Made by a program: the position numbers and the translations under genes. A model generated the notes under the pieces. That model saw nothing but the letters and a program-made list of their open reading frames with translations, made no database searches and had not been told where the DNA came from. DNA of 64,000 bases, from NCBI GenBank assembly GCA_014204435.1, contig JACHLF010000001.1, forward strand, positions 886,889 to 950,888. The letters are read 5' to 3'. Below, piece after piece: positions 13,095 through 23,572 of the stretch (within the stretch, counting starts at the first letter, position 1; each line of letters opens with the position of its first letter). The stretch comes from Mycobacteroides chelonae. Lineage in GTDB: Bacteria > Actinomycetota > Actinomycetes > Mycobacteriales > Mycobacteriaceae.

Positions 13095-13120
13095 GGGTTC
13101 GAATCCCATCGGGGGTACCA
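13095..13120 (+). other. Attachment site: 3' end of a tRNA gene (candidate tRNA-Glu)
   Basis: The bases GGGTTCGAATCCCATC followed by GGGGGTACCA form the 3' half of a T-arm, the acceptor 3' strand and an encoded CCA end. Upstream bases do not complete a T-stem (one mismatch) or any D or anticodon arm, so only the 3' end is present, as expected for an att core rebuilt by integration. From memory, a tRNA-Glu gene lies near the M. tuberculosis homologue of the next core gene (Rv2991), which suggests tRNA-Glu. The intact tRNA should lie left of the window. Confidence 0.75.
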
Positions 13121-13135
13121 GTTCTCTTGCGAGAC

Positions 13136-13438
13136 CTATCGCCAGCTCTCGGCGCGGTAATCACCCAACACCCGCAGCGCTTCCTCGGTCAATTCCGGGT
13201 GGCGGCCACGCAGGGTCCAGATCACGAACTTGCGGGCCTGATGCGCGCCTGCCTTCTCCACGTCCACGTCGATGTCGAGGGTCTCGGCACATAGTTCACG
13301 GATCCGGTCATCGTGTGGTCCGGCCGGCTCGCCGGTGTCGAGGTGATGGACCAGCGCGTCGCTCAATGGCCGTTTGACCTTCTTATGCCGCAGACCCTCG
13401 CGGAAAGAGTCGAACGCATCGCGTGCGAGCTGGCCCAC
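13136..13438 (-). CDS. Conserved-looking hypothetical protein
   Basis: 100 residues, mostly helical, beginning MGQLARDAFDSFREGLRHKK and ending EALRVLGDYRAESWR. The middle reads TGEPAGPHDDRIRELCAETLDIDVDVEKAGAHQ with a KFVIWTLRGRHPEL segment. I do not recognise a family. It is 10 bp downstream of the F420-type oxidoreductase gene on the same strand, so likely one transcript. Codon use looks like the core, not the element. Confidence 0.6.
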   Translation of the reverse strand: MGQLARDAFDSFREGLRHKKVKRPLSDALVHHLDTGEPAGPHDDRIRELCAETLDIDVDVEKAGAHQARKFVIWTLRGRHPELTEEALRVLGDYRAESWR

Positions 13439-13447
13439 CTCCGGTGC

Positions 13448-13945
13448 CTACTGCTGCGGCGCCGTCGAGCCGCCGAGCGGCATCGCGGGCAGGCCGAGCT
13501 TGCGGTGATCCCAGGACCGGATGCGGGTCGGGCGCACTCGGACCGCGATGCGCTTGTTGAGCATCGCCTCGACGAACGGTTTCATCTCTTCGGTGTACGG
13601 CGCGGTGTAGCGCTCGAAGACGCTGATACCCACCTGGAACAGTGCGTCGGGATCCTCGACGATCTCGGCCTGACCTTCGATGGATACCCCGCGCAGGGTG
13701 TCATAGGTCAGCCCGTCCTCGATGAGGCAAGTGATGGTGGGGTTGCGCTTGAGGTTGACCACCTTCTGCGACTTGGCCTTGGTCTCGAACCACAGCTCGC
13801 CGTCGAGTACCGCGTACCACATGGCGATCAGGTGCGGCTGCCCATTGGCGCCGATGGTGGCCATGGTCGTGGTGCGTGAGTTGTTGATGAACTCGGTGAT
13901 CTCGTCGTCGGACATGACGATCTGCGAGCGTTGATTGCTTCCCAT
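13448..13945 (-). CDS. PPOX-class (pyridoxamine oxidase-like) F420/flavin-binding protein, Rv2991-like
   Basis: 165 residues of the split-barrel flavin/F420-binding fold: SDDEITEFINNSRTTTMATIGANGQPHLIAMWYAV at the N-terminus is the usual family start. KSQKVVNLKRNPTITCLIE follows, then the GVSIEGQAEIVEDPDAL segment. Such proteins use F420H2 or FMN for reductions; the substrate here is unknown. The assignment as Rv2991 homologue rests on gene order (next to leuCD and an IclR gene) and remembered similarity. Confidence 0.8.
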   Translation of the reverse strand: MGSNQRSQIVMSDDEITEFINNSRTTTMATIGANGQPHLIAMWYAVLDGELWFETKAKSQKVVNLKRNPTITCLIEDGLTYDTLRGVSIEGQAEIVEDPDALFQVGISVFERYTAPYTEEMKPFVEAMLNKRIAVRVRPTRIRSWDHRKLGLPAMPLGGSTAPQQ

Positions 13946-13954
13946 ATTCGGAGC

Positions 13955-14656
13955 TTAAAGCCGGGCGGTTATCGCCTCGGAGGCGGCAACGAGATCGGCC
14001 GCCCAGCGCGCCCCAGGTTGTCGGCCCATCCGGTCGATCGGGCCGGAAACCGATATCGCGGCAATGACATTGCCGTGCCGATCACGGACGGGGGCGGAGA
14101 CGCTGGCCACGCCGGCCTCACGTTCAGCCGCGCTCTGCGCCCAGCCTCGCTTGCGTACATCGGCCAGCGCGCGTTCGGTAAATGTGGCGCCGGGCAGTAC
14201 AGCCGCCTGGCTGGCCGAATCACTGTGGGCAAGTAGTACTTTGGCGCCCGATCCCGCAGACATCGGCAGGCGCGAACCGACCGGCACGGTATCGCGAAGC
14301 CCTGCCGGGGGTTCGAGCGCCGCCACGCAGATGCGCACGGTGCCTTCCTGTCGGTAGAGCTGCACGCTCTCTCCGGTGATCTCGCGCAGCTTCGGTAGTA
14401 CCTGAGCGCTGGCGCTCAGCAGCGGATCGTTGACGTGCGCGGCGAGTTCGGTCAGCCCTGCCCCGAGCTGCCACTGTCCGTCTCCGTCACGTGACAGTAG
14501 TCGGTGGACCTCCAGCCCCGCCGCCAGCCGGTGTGCGGTGGCGCGCGGGAGCCCTGTGCGCTCGCACAATTCCGAGAGCCCGCAGGGCGAGTCGCCTATG
14601 GCCGTCAGGACCTGCACCGCTTTGTCGAGGACGCCGATGCCGCTATCCTGTCTCAC
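13955..14656 (-). CDS. IclR-family regulator, likely of leuCD
   Basis: 233 residues. The N-terminal winged helix (about 10-65) includes SGLSELCERT-type helices (GLSELCERTGLPRATAHRLA). The C-terminal effector domain shows PVGSRLPMSAGSGAKVLLA, then the KRGWAQSAAEREAGVASVSAPV stretch and VIAAISVSGP, all typical of IclR. It is divergent from leuC with only about 50 bp between the start codons, so its binding site would overlap both promoters. Regulation of leucine synthesis is inferred from this arrangement, as with M. tuberculosis Rv2989. Confidence 0.85.
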   Translation of the reverse strand: MRQDSGIGVLDKAVQVLTAIGDSPCGLSELCERTGLPRATAHRLAAGLEVHRLLSRDGDGQWQLGAGLTELAAHVNDPLLSASAQVLPKLREITGESVQLYRQEGTVRICVAALEPPAGLRDTVPVGSRLPMSAGSGAKVLLAHSDSASQAAVLPGATFTERALADVRKRGWAQSAAEREAGVASVSAPVRDRHGNVIAAISVSGPIDRMGRQPGARWAADLVAASEAITARL

Positions 14657-14708
14657 AGGACGATACTAACGTTCCAAATATTGAGATGCAATGAGCACGG
14701 AGCCAATG

Positions 14709-16163
14709 ATGACAGTGTCTAATCCTGTGGCCCAAGGCCCCCGGACCCTGGCAGAGAAGGTCTGGGACTCCCACGTAGTGGTACGCGGGACCGGTGAGGG
14801 TGCGGCGCGTGAGCCCGACCTCATCTATATCGATCTACATCTGGTCCACGAGGTGACCAGTCCGCAGGCGTTCGACGGCCTGCGGTTGGCCGGGCGCCCC
14901 GTGCGCCGGCCGGATCTGACGATCGCGACCGAAGACCACAATGTGCCGACGATCGACATCGACAAGCCGATCGCCGATCCGGTGTCGCGCACTCAGGTGG
15001 AGACGCTCCGACGCAACTGCGAGGAATTCGGCATCCGCCTGCACCCGATGGGAGACGCCGAACAGGGCATCGTGCATGTGGTCGGTCCGCAGCTGGGTTT
15101 GACCCAACCGGGCACCACGGTAGTCTGCGGGGACAGCCATACCTCCACGCACGGCGCTTTTGGAGCGCTGGCGATGGGCATCGGAACCTCCGAGGTCGAG
15201 CACGTCATGGCCACGCAGACCTTGCCGCTGAAACCATTTCGGACCATGGCCATCAACATCGACGGCAGCTTACCGAAGGGCGTTACCAGCAAGGACGTCA
15301 TTCTGGCGGTCATCGCCAAGATCGGTACCGGTGGCGGCCAAGGGTACGTCCTGGAGTATCGCGGACGGGCCGTCGAGGAGATGTCGATGGAGGCCCGAAT
15401 GACTATGTGCAATATGTCTATTGAGGCCGGTGCCCGAGCCGGGATGGTAGCCCCCGACGCGACCACCTACGCCTACCTCAAGGACCGCCCCCATGCGCCC
15501 AAGGGTGAGCTGTGGGATGCCGCTGTGGTCGAATGGGACTCGCTGCGCACCGACGAGGGCGCCCAATTCGACGCGGAAGTGCACATCGATGCCAGTACTT
15601 TGACACCCTTCGTCACCTGGGGCACCAACCCGGGGCAGGGGGTCCCCCTGGGAGCCGACGTGCCCGATCCGGAGCAGATGGTCGACGAAGAGGAGCGGCT
15701 GGCTGCCGAGAAGGCGCTGGCCTATATGGATCTCACACCGGGCACTCCCATGCGTGAGATCCCGGTGGACACCGTCTTTGTCGGATCGTGCACCAATGGG
15801 CGGATCGAAGACCTACGGGCGGTAGCCGACGTGCTGCGGGACCGGAAGGTTGCCGAGGGTGTCACCATGCTGATCGTTCCCGGTTCGATGCGGGTGCGTG
15901 CGCAGGCCGAATCCGAAGGGCTGGGCGAGATTTTCACCGTCGCGGGCGCTCAGTGGCGTCAGGCGGGCTGTTCGATGTGCCTGGGAATGAATCCCGATCA
16001 GTTGTCTCCGGGGCAGCGGTGTGCGTCGACGTCGAACCGAAATTTCGAGGGGCGCCAAGGCAAGGGCGGCCGGACACACCTGGTCTCGCCGGCTGTCGCC
16101 GCCGCGACCGCGGTGAGGGGAAAGCTCTCATCGCCAGCTGATTTGGCAAAATTCGTAAAATAG
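14709..16163 (+). CDS. leuC: 3-isopropylmalate dehydratase large subunit LeuC
   Basis: About 484 residues. It isomerises 2-isopropylmalate to 3-isopropylmalate in leucine synthesis, as a complex with LeuD, using a 4Fe-4S cluster. Aconitase-family signatures are clear: [29 protein letters not shown] and GCSMCLGMN, which hold the three cluster cysteines. Start codons at 14691, 14706 and 14709 are all in frame; I prefer 14709 because GGAG at 14699-14702 is six bases before it. leuD follows after 29 bp in the same operon. Confidence 0.95.
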   Translation: MTVSNPVAQGPRTLAEKVWDSHVVVRGTGEGAAREPDLIYIDLHLVHEVTSPQAFDGLRLAGRPVRRPDLTIATEDHNVPTIDIDKPIADPVSRTQVETLRRNCEEFGIRLHPMGDAEQGIVHVVGPQLGLTQPGTTVVCGDSHTSTHGAFGALAMGIGTSEVEHVMATQTLPLKPFRTMAINIDGSLPKGVTSKDVILAVIAKIGTGGGQGYVLEYRGRAVEEMSMEARMTMCNMSIEAGARAGMVAPDATTYAYLKDRPHAPKGELWDAAVVEWDSLRTDEGAQFDAEVHIDASTLTPFVTWGTNPGQGVPLGADVPDPEQMVDEEERLAAEKALAYMDLTPGTPMREIPVDTVFVGSCTNGRIEDLRAVADVLRDRKVAEGVTMLIVPGSMRVRAQAESEGLGEIFTVAGAQWRQAGCSMCLGMNPDQLSPGQRCASTSNRNFEGRQGKGGRTHLVSPAVAAATAVRGKLSSPADLAKFVK

Positions 16164-16192
16164 GCGCCTGCCAAAAGGCACAGGAGGAAATA

Positions 16193-16792
16193 GTGGAGGC
16201 ATTCGACACCCACGCCGGAATTGGTGTGCCGCTGCGTCGTTCCAACGTGGATACCGACCAGATCATCCCGGCGGTGTACCTCAAGCGTGTCACCCGAACG
16301 GGTTTCGAGGACGGGCTCTTCGCCGGCTGGCGGACCGATCCCTCGTTCATTCTCAATCTGGAACCGTTCAACCGGGGCAGCGTTCTGGTCGCCGGGCCCG
16401 AATTCGGCACCGGATCATCCCGTGAGCATGCGGTCTGGGCCTTGATGGACTACGGATTTCGAGTAGTACTTTCGTCCCGTTTCGGAGATATCTTCCGGGG
16501 TAACGCCGGTAAGGCCGGTCTGCTGGCGGGACTGGTCAGTCAGTCCGACATCGAGCTGCTGTGGAAGCTCATCGAGCAGAATCCGGGTTTGGAACTCACT
16601 GTGAATCTTGAGGATCGGACGGTGACCGCCGGAACGGCGGTGGTGCCGTTTGAGATTGACGACTACACGCGGTGGCGGCTGCTCGAAGGATTGGACGATA
16701 TAGGCCTTACGCTGCGAAAAGTCGATGAAATTGCGGTTTTTGAGGTCGCTCGGCCGGAGTTCAAACCCCGTACTTTGGAGCCTTCTGAGTAG
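16193..16792 (+). CDS. leuD: 3-isopropylmalate dehydratase small subunit LeuD
   Basis: 199 residues from a GTG with ribosome-binding site AGGAGG. It carries the substrate-specificity swivel domain: [20 protein letters not shown] near the start and [21 protein letters not shown] at about 70-90, both diagnostic of LeuD. It forms the isopropylmalate isomerase with LeuC encoded just upstream. The length is normal for the family. Confidence 0.95.
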   Translation: MEAFDTHAGIGVPLRRSNVDTDQIIPAVYLKRVTRTGFEDGLFAGWRTDPSFILNLEPFNRGSVLVAGPEFGTGSSREHAVWALMDYGFRVVLSSRFGDIFRGNAGKAGLLAGLVSQSDIELLWKLIEQNPGLELTVNLEDRTVTAGTAVVPFEIDDYTRWRLLEGLDDIGLTLRKVDEIAVFEVARPEFKPRTLEPSE

Positions 16793-16964
16793 CTGATTGG
16801 GCACCCTTGGGGGGCAAGGGCATTCCTTTTGGTCGGCATATGGCCCGTTAAGAAGCTCAGAGAATTTTGCCGAAATTACGCGTGGCACTTGGAAATCACG
16901 TGCAGTTGGGTTTACCGTGTTCGAAGTCGGTTCAAAGTGGACCACTGGCTTCGGAGGGTTTTAC

Positions 16965-17603
16965 ATGAACAAAGCAGAGCTCATCGACGTTCTGACACAG
17001 AAGTTGGGCTCGGATCGCCGGCAAGCCACCGCTGCGGTGGAGCACGTCGTCGACACCATCGTTCGCACCGTGCACAAGGGTGAGAGCGTGACAATCACCG
17101 GATTTGGCGTTTTCGAGCAGCGCCGTCGCGCCGCTCGTGTCGCCCGCAACCCGCGCACCGGTGAGACCGTCAAGGTGAAGCCGACGTCGGTTCCGACGTT
17201 CCGTCCTGGTGCACAGTTCAAGGCGGTTGTCTCTGGCTCGCAGAAGCTTCCGGCCGACGGCCCCGCTGTGAAGCGTGGTTCTACCGCCGCCCCGGCCAAG
17301 CGTGCCGCCGCCAAGAAGGCCGCCCCGGCCAAGAAGGCTCCCGCCAAGAAGGCTGCGCCTGTGAAGAAGGCAGTCGCCAAGAAGGCTGCTCCCGCCAAGA
17401 AGGCGCCGGTCAAGAAGGCCGTGGTCAAGAAGGCTCCGGTCAAGAAGGCAGTCGTCAAGAAGGCAGTCGTCAAGAAGGCAGTCGTCAAGAAGGCTCCGGT
17501 CAAGAAGGCGGTGACCAAGGCTCCCGCCAAGAAGGCCGCGACCAAGGCTCCCGCCAAGAAGGCCCCGGCCAAGAAGGCTCCCGCCAAGAAGGGCCGCAAG
17601 TAG
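16965..17603 (+). CDS. hupB: Nucleoid-associated protein HupB (HU with Lys/Ala-rich tail)
   Basis: 212 residues from the ATG at 16965 (ribosome-binding site GGAGGG). Residues 1-90 are a standard HU domain ([40 protein letters not shown]). The remaining 110 residues are repeats of P-A-K-K-A, V-K-K-A and similar, the eukaryotic histone H1-like tail typical of actinobacterial HupB. It compacts DNA and is also a target of acetylation and phosphorylation in mycobacteria. Its 172-bp upstream region likely holds its own promoter. A strong terminator follows at 17613. Confidence 0.97.
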   Translation: MNKAELIDVLTQKLGSDRRQATAAVEHVVDTIVRTVHKGESVTITGFGVFEQRRRAARVARNPRTGETVKVKPTSVPTFRPGAQFKAVVSGSQKLPADGPAVKRGSTAAPAKRAAAKKAAPAKKAPAKKAAPVKKAVAKKAAPAKKAPVKKAVVKKAPVKKAVVKKAVVKKAVVKKAPVKKAVTKAPAKKAATKAPAKKAPAKKAPAKKGRK

Positions 17604-17612
17604 TTTCAAGCT

Positions 17613-17655
17613 AACATCGGGCCCCACCTTCGGGTGGGGCCCGATGTTGCTTTTC
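17613..17655. terminator. Strong bidirectional intrinsic terminator between hupB and mutT1
   Basis: A perfect 16-bp stem (17613-17628 with 17633-17648) closed by a TTCG tetraloop is followed by GCTTTT. It lies between convergent genes and can end transcripts from both sides; the AGC and AA bases on the left give a weaker tail for the leftward transcript. Confidence 0.9.
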
Positions 17656-17673
17656 GGGTGGCGCCGAGTACAT

Positions 17674-18609
17674 CTAGCCGCCAGCCGGAAGTGGGCTGTC
17701 TAGATGGTCGGCGGCCAGCAGTTTCTGGCCGCGCATCGACAGCACCCACATGCTGCCCTTGCGGTTACGCGATTTATCGGGGCGGACACCGTCGCGATCC
17801 GCCCACCACTTGATCAGGTCCGGGATGACCCGACCTTGTGTGCATACCACCCGGATACCGTCCAATCCGGCGATTTCCAGAATCCGGTGATGTGCACGCT
17901 TGCGGTCGGCCCAGTAGGCCTCTTCACTGAGCGCGGGCTCGCTGTAGATCACCGTGTTCAGTTCCTCGGCAAGCGGTTCCACGGTCTGGCGGCAGCGCAG
18001 TCGATCTGCGGCATGAATCGCGCTGGCGCCAAATGCAAGTAATTGTCCGGTAAGAGCCTCGGCTTGAGCGCGGCCTTTCTTGTCCAGTGGCCGCAGTGTG
18101 TCGTCGCCCGAATACCGTTCCTTTCGCCCTGCCTTTGCGTGGCGCACAATGATCAATGTCCGAGTATCGATTTCGTGCTTTGCGAAATTTCGCAGTACTT
18201 TCCGGTCAACGGCATAGCTGACCGTCTTGATCGCCCGCGTTACCGGTAGCCACTGAATCTCGTCGACTTCATGGTTGGCTTCAAACTTGCCGTCCAAAAC
18301 TTGTGCGGCCCAATATCTGACGCGCTTGGTTCCCTGGGCCACCGGATAACTCACCGACGGCAACCGCCTGCCGAGCCGCGCGGTGAATCCGGTCTCCTCG
18401 GCGATCTCGCGGACCACGGCGATGGCGGCCGTCTCACCGGGGTCGAGTTTACCTTTGGGTAGTGACCAATCGTCGTATCGTGGTCGGTGCACCAGCGCTA
18501 CTTCGATGGCGCCGGCAGCGTCGTCCTGGCCAGGTTTTTCCTGGTACCGCCAGAGTGCGGCTCCGGCGGCGAGGACCGCTGCACCGGTCCGGGTGGTCGG
18601 ATCGGGCAC
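17674..18609 (-). CDS. mutT1: MutT1: Nudix hydrolase fused to histidine phosphatase
   Basis: 311 residues with two domains. The N-terminal Nudix domain (about 10-145) holds the Nudix box [20 protein letters not shown]. The C-terminal histidine-phosphatase domain (about 150-311) starts with the RHG-type motif [10 protein letters not shown]. The two-domain form matches mycobacterial MutT1 (Rv2985), which hydrolyses 8-oxo-dGTP and related nucleotides and dinucleoside polyphosphates to keep oxidised guanine out of DNA. It is convergent with hupB. Confidence 0.93.
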   Translation of the reverse strand: MPDPTTRTGAAVLAAGAALWRYQEKPGQDDAAGAIEVALVHRPRYDDWSLPKGKLDPGETAAIAVVREIAEETGFTARLGRRLPSVSYPVAQGTKRVRYWAAQVLDGKFEANHEVDEIQWLPVTRAIKTVSYAVDRKVLRNFAKHEIDTRTLIIVRHAKAGRKERYSGDDTLRPLDKKGRAQAEALTGQLLAFGASAIHAADRLRCRQTVEPLAEELNTVIYSEPALSEEAYWADRKRAHHRILEIAGLDGIRVVCTQGRVIPDLIKWWADRDGVRPDKSRNRKGSMWVLSMRGQKLLAADHLDSPLPAGG

Positions 18610-18656
18610 GAAAGCTCCTTCGGGGGAGAGTTGTCAGCCGGGGAACCTGGGCTGGT

Positions 18657-20783
18657 TCACGTCTGCGAGCGGTGCCGTTTCATCATTTCGACCTGGTGGT
18701 CGCGCACCTCCTCGCCGTCCGCAGGCGAGGCCAACCACTGGCCGTCGGGCTGCAGCTCCCAGCAGCGGGTCCGGGAGTCCAACGCGGAGGTGAACATATC
18801 GTCGAGCTGGGCGGTGAGCTTAGGGTCGGTGACGCGGGCAAGGACCTCGACCCGCCGGTCCAGATTGCGATGCATCATGTCGGCGCTGCCGATCCAGAAT
18901 TCATCGATGGCGTTGAAGTGAACGATGCGCGAATGTTCAAGGAATCGGCCGAGAATGGATCGTACGGTGATGGTTCCGGAGTATTCGGGAACACCAGGCC
19001 GCAGTGCGCAGATGCCGCGCACCACCACCTCGACGGGAACCCCGGCCTGGGAGGCGCGGTACAGCGCGTCGATCACCTGCTCGTCGACCAGGGCGTTCAT
19101 CTTCAACCGGATCCGGGCGTCTTGCCCGGCGCGGTGCGCGGCGATCTCACGGTCGATGCGGTCCACGATCCCGGCACGTATTCCGTGCGGTGCTACTAAC
19201 AGGTTGCGGTAGGAGACCTTTCGTGAGTACCCGGTGAGGGAGTTGAATAAGTCGGTGAGGTCGGCGCCGATTTCCGGCGCGCTGGTCAGCAGGCCGACAT
19301 CTTCGTAGAGCCGGGCGGTCTTCGGGTTGTAGTTCCCGGTGCCGATGTGGCAGTACCGACGGATGGCAGAGCCTTCCCGGCGCACCACCAGGGCGGTCTT
19401 GCAGTGCGTTTTCAGGCCGATCAAGCCGTAGACCACATGCACGCCTGCGTCTTCTAGGGCGCGGGCCCACTTGATATTGGCCTGCTCGTCGAAGCGTGCC
19501 TTGATCTCCACTAGAGCGACCACTTGCTTACCGGCCTCGGCGGCATCGATGAGCGAGTTCACGATGGGGGAGTCGCCGGAGGTGCGGTACAGCGTCTGCT
19601 TGATGGCAAGCACCTGCGGATCGGCGGCAGCCTGCTCGATAAACCTTTGCACACTGGTGGAGAACGAGTCGTACGGGTGATGAACCAGCACATCGCCGTC
19701 GCGCAACGTGGAGAAGATGCTCTTGGGGGTCTCGCCCTGCCCGAACGCGGGATGAGTCGCCGGCACAAACGTCGGATCCTTGAGCACGGGACGATCCACG
19801 CCATAGACCTGCCACAAGCACGAGAGATCCAGCAGCCCGGGAACCTGAACCACATCACCGGGATCCACATCCAGCTCACGTAGCAGCAGTTCCAGCATGT
19901 GCTCGGTCATGTCGTCGGCGACCTCAAGGCGCACCGGGGAGCCGAAGCGTCGGCGGGCCAATTCCCGCTCAAGTGCCTGCAGCAGATCTTCGTCCCGGTC
20001 TTCTTCGACCTCGAAATCGGCATTGCGCGTGATGCGGAACGCGTGATGCTCGACGATCTCCAGGCCCGGGAACAGGGCCGATAGGTGCGCGGCGATGAGT
20101 TCTTCCATGGGCAGGAAACGCGCGGTCTGAGTGGTTCCGGTTCCGTCGGGGCTGCGCAGCCGGACAAAGCGATCCACGTTGTCAGGCACCTTGATTCGGG
20201 CGAAATGCTGACCGCCCGTTTCGGGGACCTGGACCGTGATCGCCAGATTGAGGCTCAGTCCGGATATATAAGGGAAGGGATGCGCCGGGTCGACGGCCAA
20301 GGGGGTGAGAACCGGGAAGACTTGGTCGGTGAAATATGAGGACAGATAGCTCCGCTCGTCCTCGGACAGGTCGGCCCAGGTGACGACGAAGATGCCGTTC
20401 TCGGCGAGCTCGGGGCGCACAGAATCACTGAACACCCGGGCGTGCTGGACCGAGATCTCCTGTGTGCGCTCACCGATCAGTTTCAGCTGCTCGCGCGGTG
20501 ACAGGCCGTCGGCCGAACGCACCGACAACCCGGTCTCGTCACGGCGCTTTAAGCCGGCGACGCGGACCATGTAGAACTCGTCCAGGTTGGACGCGAAGAT
20601 CGCCAGGAATTTGGCGCGTTCCAGGATGGGCAGGGATTCGTCCGCGGCAAGGGCGAGCACCCGCGCGTTGAAGTCCAGCCACGAGAGCTCCCGGTTGAGG
20701 TACCGATCTTCGGGCAGCTCCTCACCCGAGGTGATCGTGGTTGCGGCCGGTGGAACGCTCGGTGTGGTCACCCTTGCGATCAT
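18657..20783 (-). CDS. ppk: Polyphosphate kinase PPK1
   Basis: 708 residues from the ATG at 20783; a longer reading would run into fbiD. It builds inorganic polyphosphate from ATP and works in reverse. Signatures: [21 protein letters not shown] at the N-terminus, [15 protein letters not shown], and the phosphohistidine segment [16 protein letters not shown] followed by [17 protein letters not shown]. The C-terminus [16 protein letters not shown] is also diagnostic. The order mutT1-ppk-fbiD is the same as in M. tuberculosis. Confidence 0.95.
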   Translation of the reverse strand: MIARVTTPSVPPAATTITSGEELPEDRYLNRELSWLDFNARVLALAADESLPILERAKFLAIFASNLDEFYMVRVAGLKRRDETGLSVRSADGLSPREQLKLIGERTQEISVQHARVFSDSVRPELAENGIFVVTWADLSEDERSYLSSYFTDQVFPVLTPLAVDPAHPFPYISGLSLNLAITVQVPETGGQHFARIKVPDNVDRFVRLRSPDGTGTTQTARFLPMEELIAAHLSALFPGLEIVEHHAFRITRNADFEVEEDRDEDLLQALERELARRRFGSPVRLEVADDMTEHMLELLLRELDVDPGDVVQVPGLLDLSCLWQVYGVDRPVLKDPTFVPATHPAFGQGETPKSIFSTLRDGDVLVHHPYDSFSTSVQRFIEQAAADPQVLAIKQTLYRTSGDSPIVNSLIDAAEAGKQVVALVEIKARFDEQANIKWARALEDAGVHVVYGLIGLKTHCKTALVVRREGSAIRRYCHIGTGNYNPKTARLYEDVGLLTSAPEIGADLTDLFNSLTGYSRKVSYRNLLVAPHGIRAGIVDRIDREIAAHRAGQDARIRLKMNALVDEQVIDALYRASQAGVPVEVVVRGICALRPGVPEYSGTITVRSILGRFLEHSRIVHFNAIDEFWIGSADMMHRNLDRRVEVLARVTDPKLTAQLDDMFTSALDSRTRCWELQPDGQWLASPADGEEVRDHQVEMMKRHRSQT

Positions 20784-20800
20784 AGAGTTATCGGACCGGC

Positions 20801-21424
20801 TCAGAGCGGTAGTGCGGCCCCCAGCGCGCGGGCCACGGCCAGATCGTCCGGGGTATCCACGTCGCAGCGCAGGCCGGGCCAATCTCCGGTCAGCGGGATG
20901 GCTCCCGAATCTCGGTGTCGCCGTGCCGAATCTATCCCGAACAACGGGTTCAGGTCACCATCGGTGCTGAACAGCGCCGCGGTGCCGGTGCCGTGCCTAT
21001 CAGCGACAAAACTGCGTGAATGAGCCCGTGCGGCCTGCATGGCCTCGGTGAACTCCTCGGCCGTCACCGCGGGAAGGTCGGCCTGCAACACAACAAGATT
21101 CGGTGATGACACGCGAAGCTGCGCGGCCGCACCGCGCAGCGCGTTGTTCAGTGGATCGGGATGGCCCTGCGGGGTGTCATCGAAGATGAACCGGGCTCCG
21201 GCTTCTCCTGCTGCCGCTTTCGCGGCGGGATCGGGGCTGATCACCGCCACGGTCCCGGCGGTGATGAATGCGACGGAGATGGCGTGCGTGAGCATTCCCA
21301 GCACCAGACGCTCCCGCTCAGGTGTGGGTAGCGACGGCGCCAGACGACTTTTCGCGGTCGCCAGGTTCTTGACCGCGATGATCACGCCGAAGTCTGCGTC
21401 AGCCTGTCTGCCCACGTACTCCAT
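20801..21424 (-). CDS. fbiD: FbiD/CofC-type guanylyltransferase (coenzyme F420 synthesis)
   Basis: 207 residues from the ATG at 21424, chosen because earlier starts would overlap the divergent gpsA. The nucleotidyltransferase start [19 protein letters not shown], the [12 protein letters not shown] segment (metal-binding D-L-P), [14 protein letters not shown] and [11 protein letters not shown] are FbiD/CofC features. In mycobacteria FbiD links GTP to phosphoenolpyruvate to make the F420 precursor. It lies 17 bp upstream of ppk on the same strand. Confidence 0.92.
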   Translation of the reverse strand: MEYVGRQADADFGVIIAVKNLATAKSRLAPSLPTPERERLVLGMLTHAISVAFITAGTVAVISPDPAAKAAAGEAGARFIFDDTPQGHPDPLNNALRGAAAQLRVSSPNLVVLQADLPAVTAEEFTEAMQAARAHSRSFVADRHGTGTAALFSTDGDLNPLFGIDSARRHRDSGAIPLTGDWPGLRCDVDTPDDLAVARALGAALPL

Positions 21425-21452
21425 GGTGCCAGCCCCCGCTAGGGTGTCTGCC

Positions 21453-22451
21453 ATGGCCACGGCTGCAGTGATGGGTGCTGGTTCCTGGGGGACCGCGTTG
21501 GGCAAGGTGCTTGCCGACGCCGGTCACGATGTCCGTTTGTGGGCACGCCGATCCGAATTGGCCGATGAGATCAACGCGACGCACCGAAACTCGGTGTACC
21601 TCAGCGATGTGGATCTGCCCGCCTCGATCGTGGCCACTGGGGTGGCCGAAGAGGCACTCCAGGGCGCCGAGCTGGTGCTGTTGGCGGTGCCGTCACAGTC
21701 CCTGCGCGCCAATCTGACGCCCTGGGCCGACCTCATCGAGCCCCGGTCTTCGGTGGTGAGTCTGGCCAAGGGCATCGAGGTGGGCACGCTCATGCGGATG
21801 AGTCAGGTGGTCACGCAGGTACTGGGTACCGATCCGAGCCGGGTCGCGGTGCTGACCGGTCCGAACCTGGCCAGCGAAATCGCCGCGGGCCAGCCCGCTG
21901 CCACCGTCATCGGGTGTACCGACTCGACCAGGGCCGTCGCTCTGCAGCGCGCGTTTTCCACGCGCTACTTCCGTCCGTACACCAACTCCGATGTCGTGGG
22001 CTGCGAGGTGGGCGGCGCGTGCAAGAACGTGATCGCCCTCAGCTGTGGCATGGCTGCGGGAGTTGGCTTGGGAGAGAACACGATAGCCACCATCATCACT
22101 CGCGGCCTGGCCGAGATCACGCGACTGGGGCTGGCGCTGGGCGCCAGCCACACCACGCTGGCGGGCCTGGCGGGCGTCGGCGACCTGGTGGCCACCTGCA
22201 CCTCGGCGCATTCGCGGAACCGGACCTTCGGCATGAGGCTGGGGAGCGGGGAGACGCTGCAGGAAGCGCGTAATGCCGGCGGCGGTAGGGTCGCAGAGGG
22301 AGTGACCTCGTGTGAGTCCATCCTGGCGCTGGCCTCGAGCTATGACGTCGAGATGCCGCTCACCGAGGCTGTTCATGGCGTCTGTCATCGGGGACTGAGC
22401 GTCACCGATGCCGTCGCCCAACTGTTGGGGCGCAGTACCAAACCGGAGTAA
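21453..22451 (+). CDS. gpsA: NAD(P)-dependent glycerol-3-phosphate dehydrogenase GpsA
   Basis: 332 residues from the ATG at 21453, the codon just before the Rossmann motif [19 protein letters not shown]. It reduces dihydroxyacetone phosphate to sn-glycerol 3-phosphate for phospholipid synthesis. Other marks are [31 protein letters not shown] with the catalytic lysine, and [12 protein letters not shown]. The start is 28 bp from the divergent fbiD start. Confidence 0.95.
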   Translation: MATAAVMGAGSWGTALGKVLADAGHDVRLWARRSELADEINATHRNSVYLSDVDLPASIVATGVAEEALQGAELVLLAVPSQSLRANLTPWADLIEPRSSVVSLAKGIEVGTLMRMSQVVTQVLGTDPSRVAVLTGPNLASEIAAGQPAATVIGCTDSTRAVALQRAFSTRYFRPYTNSDVVGCEVGGACKNVIALSCGMAAGVGLGENTIATIITRGLAEITRLGLALGASHTTLAGLAGVGDLVATCTSAHSRNRTFGMRLGSGETLQEARNAGGGRVAEGVTSCESILALASSYDVEMPLTEAVHGVCHRGLSVTDAVAQLLGRSTKPE

Positions 22452-22455
22452 GCAC

Positions 22456-23568
22456 ATGCCAGAGCCAGGGATATCGACCCGGGCCGTAGTGGCCGCCACC
22501 GCCGAACCCGTTGCCGGGCAGCCTTTTCTCGCGGGGCCGGTATTCGCCTCTGCCTATCATCTGCCGGTGCCCGAGGATGATTCCCTGGATACGTATGGGC
22601 GCGCCTCCAATCCCAGCTGGCGACAATGGGAATCGGGTCTGGCGACGCTCGAACGAGCCGACAGCGCATTGGTTTTCAGCTCCGGGATGGGCGCGATCAC
22701 CTCGACATTGCGTGCGTTGATCCGTCCCGGGCAGACTCTGGTGGTCCCGGAGGACGGGTACTACCAGACTCGGCGTTATGCCACGGAAAACCTTGCCGCG
22801 CTGGGAATCAACGTGATCGCGGTCACGGCGGATCGGATCGTGGGCGCGGCCGCGCAGGCCGATGTGGTGGTGGCGGAGACGCCGTCGAACCCGCGGCTCG
22901 ACGTCGTTGACCTGGCATTGCTGGCGCGTGAGACGCATGAGCACGGCGGCGTGCTGGTGGTCGACAACACCACGGCCACCCCGATGGGGCAGCTACCTCT
23001 GGAGCTGGGTGCCGATCTGGTGGTGGCCAGCGCGACGAAGGCACTCTCGGGTCACAGTGATCTGATCGCGGGATATGTCGCAGGATCGCGCGAGGACCTG
23101 GTGGCGGCCGTCGCGCAGGAGCGGTCTCGGGCCGGCGCGATCCTGGGGCCGTTCGAGGCCTGGCTGGGGGCGCGCAGCCTCGCGACCGCCGGGTTGCGAT
23201 TCGAACGTCAATGCCAGAACGCGCTGGCGCTGGCGACGATGCTGCGCGAGCATCCCGCGGTGGCGTCGGTGCGTTACCCGGGACTGGCCGGTGATCCATC
23301 CCATCCCGTGGCGGCGGCCCAGATGAGCCGATTCGGATCACTGGTGTCGATCGAGCTGGCCAGCGCCGATGCCGTGCACGCGCTGGTTCGGCGCAGCGAG
23401 CTGTTGGCAGCCTCGACGAGTTTCGGCGGTGTACACACCTCGGTGGATCGTCGCGCGCGCTGGGGAGACGCGGTTCCGGAGGGATTCGCGCGGATCTCGC
23501 TGGGCATCGAGGACACCGACGATCTGCTGGTCGACATCGAGGCCGCGCTCGCAGCCGGTACGGTCTGA
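22456..23568 (+). CDS. Cystathionine gamma-lyase/synthase-family PLP enzyme
   Basis: 370 residues, 4 bp after gpsA. It belongs to the Cys/Met-metabolism PLP family: [18 protein letters not shown], the Tyr-containing [28 protein letters not shown], and the PLP lysine in [14 protein letters not shown]. The C-terminal half ([18 protein letters not shown] and [15 protein letters not shown]) is also typical. The reaction is probably gamma-elimination or gamma-replacement on a cystathionine-type substrate; which one cannot be fixed from sequence. Cotranscription with gpsA and ddl is likely. Confidence 0.85.
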   Translation: MPEPGISTRAVVAATAEPVAGQPFLAGPVFASAYHLPVPEDDSLDTYGRASNPSWRQWESGLATLERADSALVFSSGMGAITSTLRALIRPGQTLVVPEDGYYQTRRYATENLAALGINVIAVTADRIVGAAAQADVVVAETPSNPRLDVVDLALLARETHEHGGVLVVDNTTATPMGQLPLELGADLVVASATKALSGHSDLIAGYVAGSREDLVAAVAQERSRAGAILGPFEAWLGARSLATAGLRFERQCQNALALATMLREHPAVASVRYPGLAGDPSHPVAAAQMSRFGSLVSIELASADAVHALVRRSELLAASTSFGGVHTSVDRRARWGDAVPEGFARISLGIEDTDDLLVDIEAALAAGTV

Positions 23569-23572
23569 CACT

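Larger units (their letters stand above)
1..13120. mobile_element. Right part of a tRNA-integrated mobile element (genomic island or prophage remnant)
   Basis: The left edge is inside a leftward tyrosine integrase with an excisionase-like gene beside it. The right edge is a tRNA 3' end at 13095-13120, after which the conserved mycobacterial core starts without a break. The cargo is unlike the core: two DNA adenine methyltransferases, a serine recombinase, a WXG100 toxin cassette, an HNH-like nuclease, DUF3800 and unknown membrane proteins. No capsid, tail, terminase, lysis or replication gene is seen, so this part is a satellite-like island, an accessory arm of a prophage, or a decayed prophage. 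The left attachment site lies outside the window. Confidence 0.85.

Noticed and set aside
1-13120. Calling the element a complete prophage
   Set aside because: No terminase, portal, capsid, tail, holin, lysin or replication gene is present in this part; the rest is outside the window.
17290-17600. Tandem-repeat-like DNA (AAGAAGGC and variants) as a VNTR or CRISPR-like array
   Set aside because: It encodes the Lys/Ala-rich HupB tail in frame with irregular units. No CRISPR array with spacers was seen anywhere in the window.
16932-17627. Long open frames on the minus strand of hupB coding for Leu/Gly- or Ala/Phe-rich proteins
   Set aside because: They are the complement of the repetitive AAG/GCC codons of the HupB tail; low complexity and no ribosome-binding site.
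18462-19199. Long rightward frames opposite mutT1 and ppk, and similar ones opposite pyc, kdpB, kdpD and smc
   Set aside because: All are antisense shadows of high-GC genes with clear family members on the coding strand.
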